From: Nitrospirota bacterium
GTDB lineage: Bacteria; Nitrospirota; Thermodesulfovibrionia; Thermodesulfovibrionales; Magnetobacteriaceae
DNA: 23,242 nucleotides
Direction: 5' to 3'
Assembly (NCBI GenBank): GCA_015233265.1
Contig: JADFXZ010000007.1
Span: 543 to 23,784, forward strand
Positions 22,768 through 23,242 of the stretch are shown in pieces (position 1 is the stretch's first letter; every line of letters begins with the position of its first letter). The position numbers and the translations under genes are program-made. Below the pieces are notes generated by a model. It had not been told where the DNA came from, ran no database searches, and saw only the letters and a program-made list of their open reading frames with translations.

Positions 22768-23242
22768 TTAAAATACACAAGGCCGGTTGGATTTACATAG
22801 CGTTGTCCATATTTCTGGGTTTCTCGGCGGCAAACACGAGCAATAATCTGATATATTTGATCGCGGCGGCAATGCTTGGCTTTATGGGCGTATCGGGGAT
22901 ATTCGGCAAACGCAATTTAAGCAAAATCGAAGTCGCAATAGAAGCCCCCAATGAGGTCTTCGCCGGTGTGGAATTTCCAATGAAAATCACTCTGACAACC
23001 AATAGAGGCTTCCTGCCTGGCTTTCTGCTCGATGTGGCGGCTGAGAGCACGGGCGTTCTGTTTCCATTTGTGCAAACAAAGACCTCACAGTTCAGGCATG
23101 TTCCCTTTACATTTCCCACGCGCGGCACTCAGTCCATCAGGGCAATTTACGTGTGCTCAGTCTTTCCATTTAATTTCTTTATCAGATGCACAAAAATACA
23201 ACCTTCAAAAGAGTTCCTCGTCTATCCGGCTCCAAAAAAATG
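22767..23242 (+). CDS. DUF58 domain protein, N-terminal part (runs off the window)
   Basis: A frame continuous from just after the MoxR stop to the window end (about 158 codons). It begins IKIHKAGWIYIALSIFLGF and has two membrane spans (about residues 6-21 and 27-45), then a beta-rich segment beginning SKIEVAIEAPNEVFAGVEF. This is the usual layout of DUF58 proteins upstream of their conserved DUF58 motif, which would lie beyond the window. No ATG, GTG or TTG is available at the N-terminus. ATT 22767 overlaps the MoxR stop as TAATT, where TAATG would be normal, and the first canonical codon is TTG 22803, inside the first span. MoxR-DUF58 pairs are very common, supporting the call. Confidence 0.75.
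   Translation, partial: MKIHKAGWIYIALSIFLGFSAANTSNNLIYLIAAAMLGFMGVSGIFGKRNLSKIEVAIEAPNEVFAGVEFPMKITLTTNRGFLPGFLLDVAAESTGVLFPFVQTKTSQFRHVPFTFPTRGTQSIRAIYVCSVFPFNFFIRCTKIQPSKEFLVYPAPKK

Overview
The window is a chromosomal segment from a Gram-negative-type bacterium. An OmpH/Skp-like periplasmic chaperone and a MoxR/DUF58 pair are present, and housekeeping genes sit in a long, tightly overlapping run (divIVA-hisS-yicC-gmk-rpoZ-coaBC-TPR-pepP-efp-accB-accC-thiE). The gene order, the small redox protein and the dispersed palindromic repeats are most reminiscent of Nitrospirota (Thermodesulfovibrio/Magnetobacterium-like lineages). That assignment rests on memory of gene order and is tentative. No rRNA, tRNA, CRISPR array or intact transposase was seen.

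Layout. (1) 2-1263, plus strand: the 3' end of a large Gly/Ser/Asn-rich surface-type protein, translationally coupled to an OmpH/Skp-like chaperone. (2) 1312-1662, minus strand: a small redox/metal operon made of a DUF1858 CxxC protein and a 42-residue Cys-rich miniprotein. (3) 1663-2399: no intact gene; it holds a roughly 213-bp element with 19-bp terminal inverted repeats wrapped around a REP-type palindrome. (4) 2400-7020, plus strand: a four-gene Hsp70 cassette of GrpE homologue, short-lid DnaK homologue, a 660-aa helical protein of unknown function, and a J-domain-like protein in which HPD is replaced by PPE. (5) 7043-18973, minus strand: the twelve-gene housekeeping run above, probably read from an extended -10 promoter just upstream of divIVA. 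(6) 19118-20689, minus strand: a retropepsin-like aspartic protease, proC and yggT. (7) 20690-21175: no intact gene; it carries a second copy of the REP-type palindrome and what looks like a decayed gene. (8) 21176-23242, plus strand: a frameshifted Gln/Asn/Ser/Thr-rich gene, a MoxR AAA ATPase and the start of a DUF58 protein.

How the genes fit together. The minus-strand run joins cell-envelope growth (divIVA, with yggT-proC next to it), translation (hisS, efp), RNA turnover and transcription (yicC, rpoZ), nucleotide and cofactor supply (gmk, coaBC, thiE), fatty-acid initiation (accB, accC) and peptide turnover (pepP). Most junctions overlap or are separated by only a few bases, which suggests co-transcription and translational coupling. 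The most unusual part is the Hsp70 cassette. It looks like a dedicated second DnaK system with its own exchange factor, a J-like partner unable to use the normal HPD contact, and a large uncharacterised partner. Region 8 is notable for three sequence oddities within 1.6 kb (one frameshift and two genes lacking canonical start codons), which could be biological decay or residual sequencing error.
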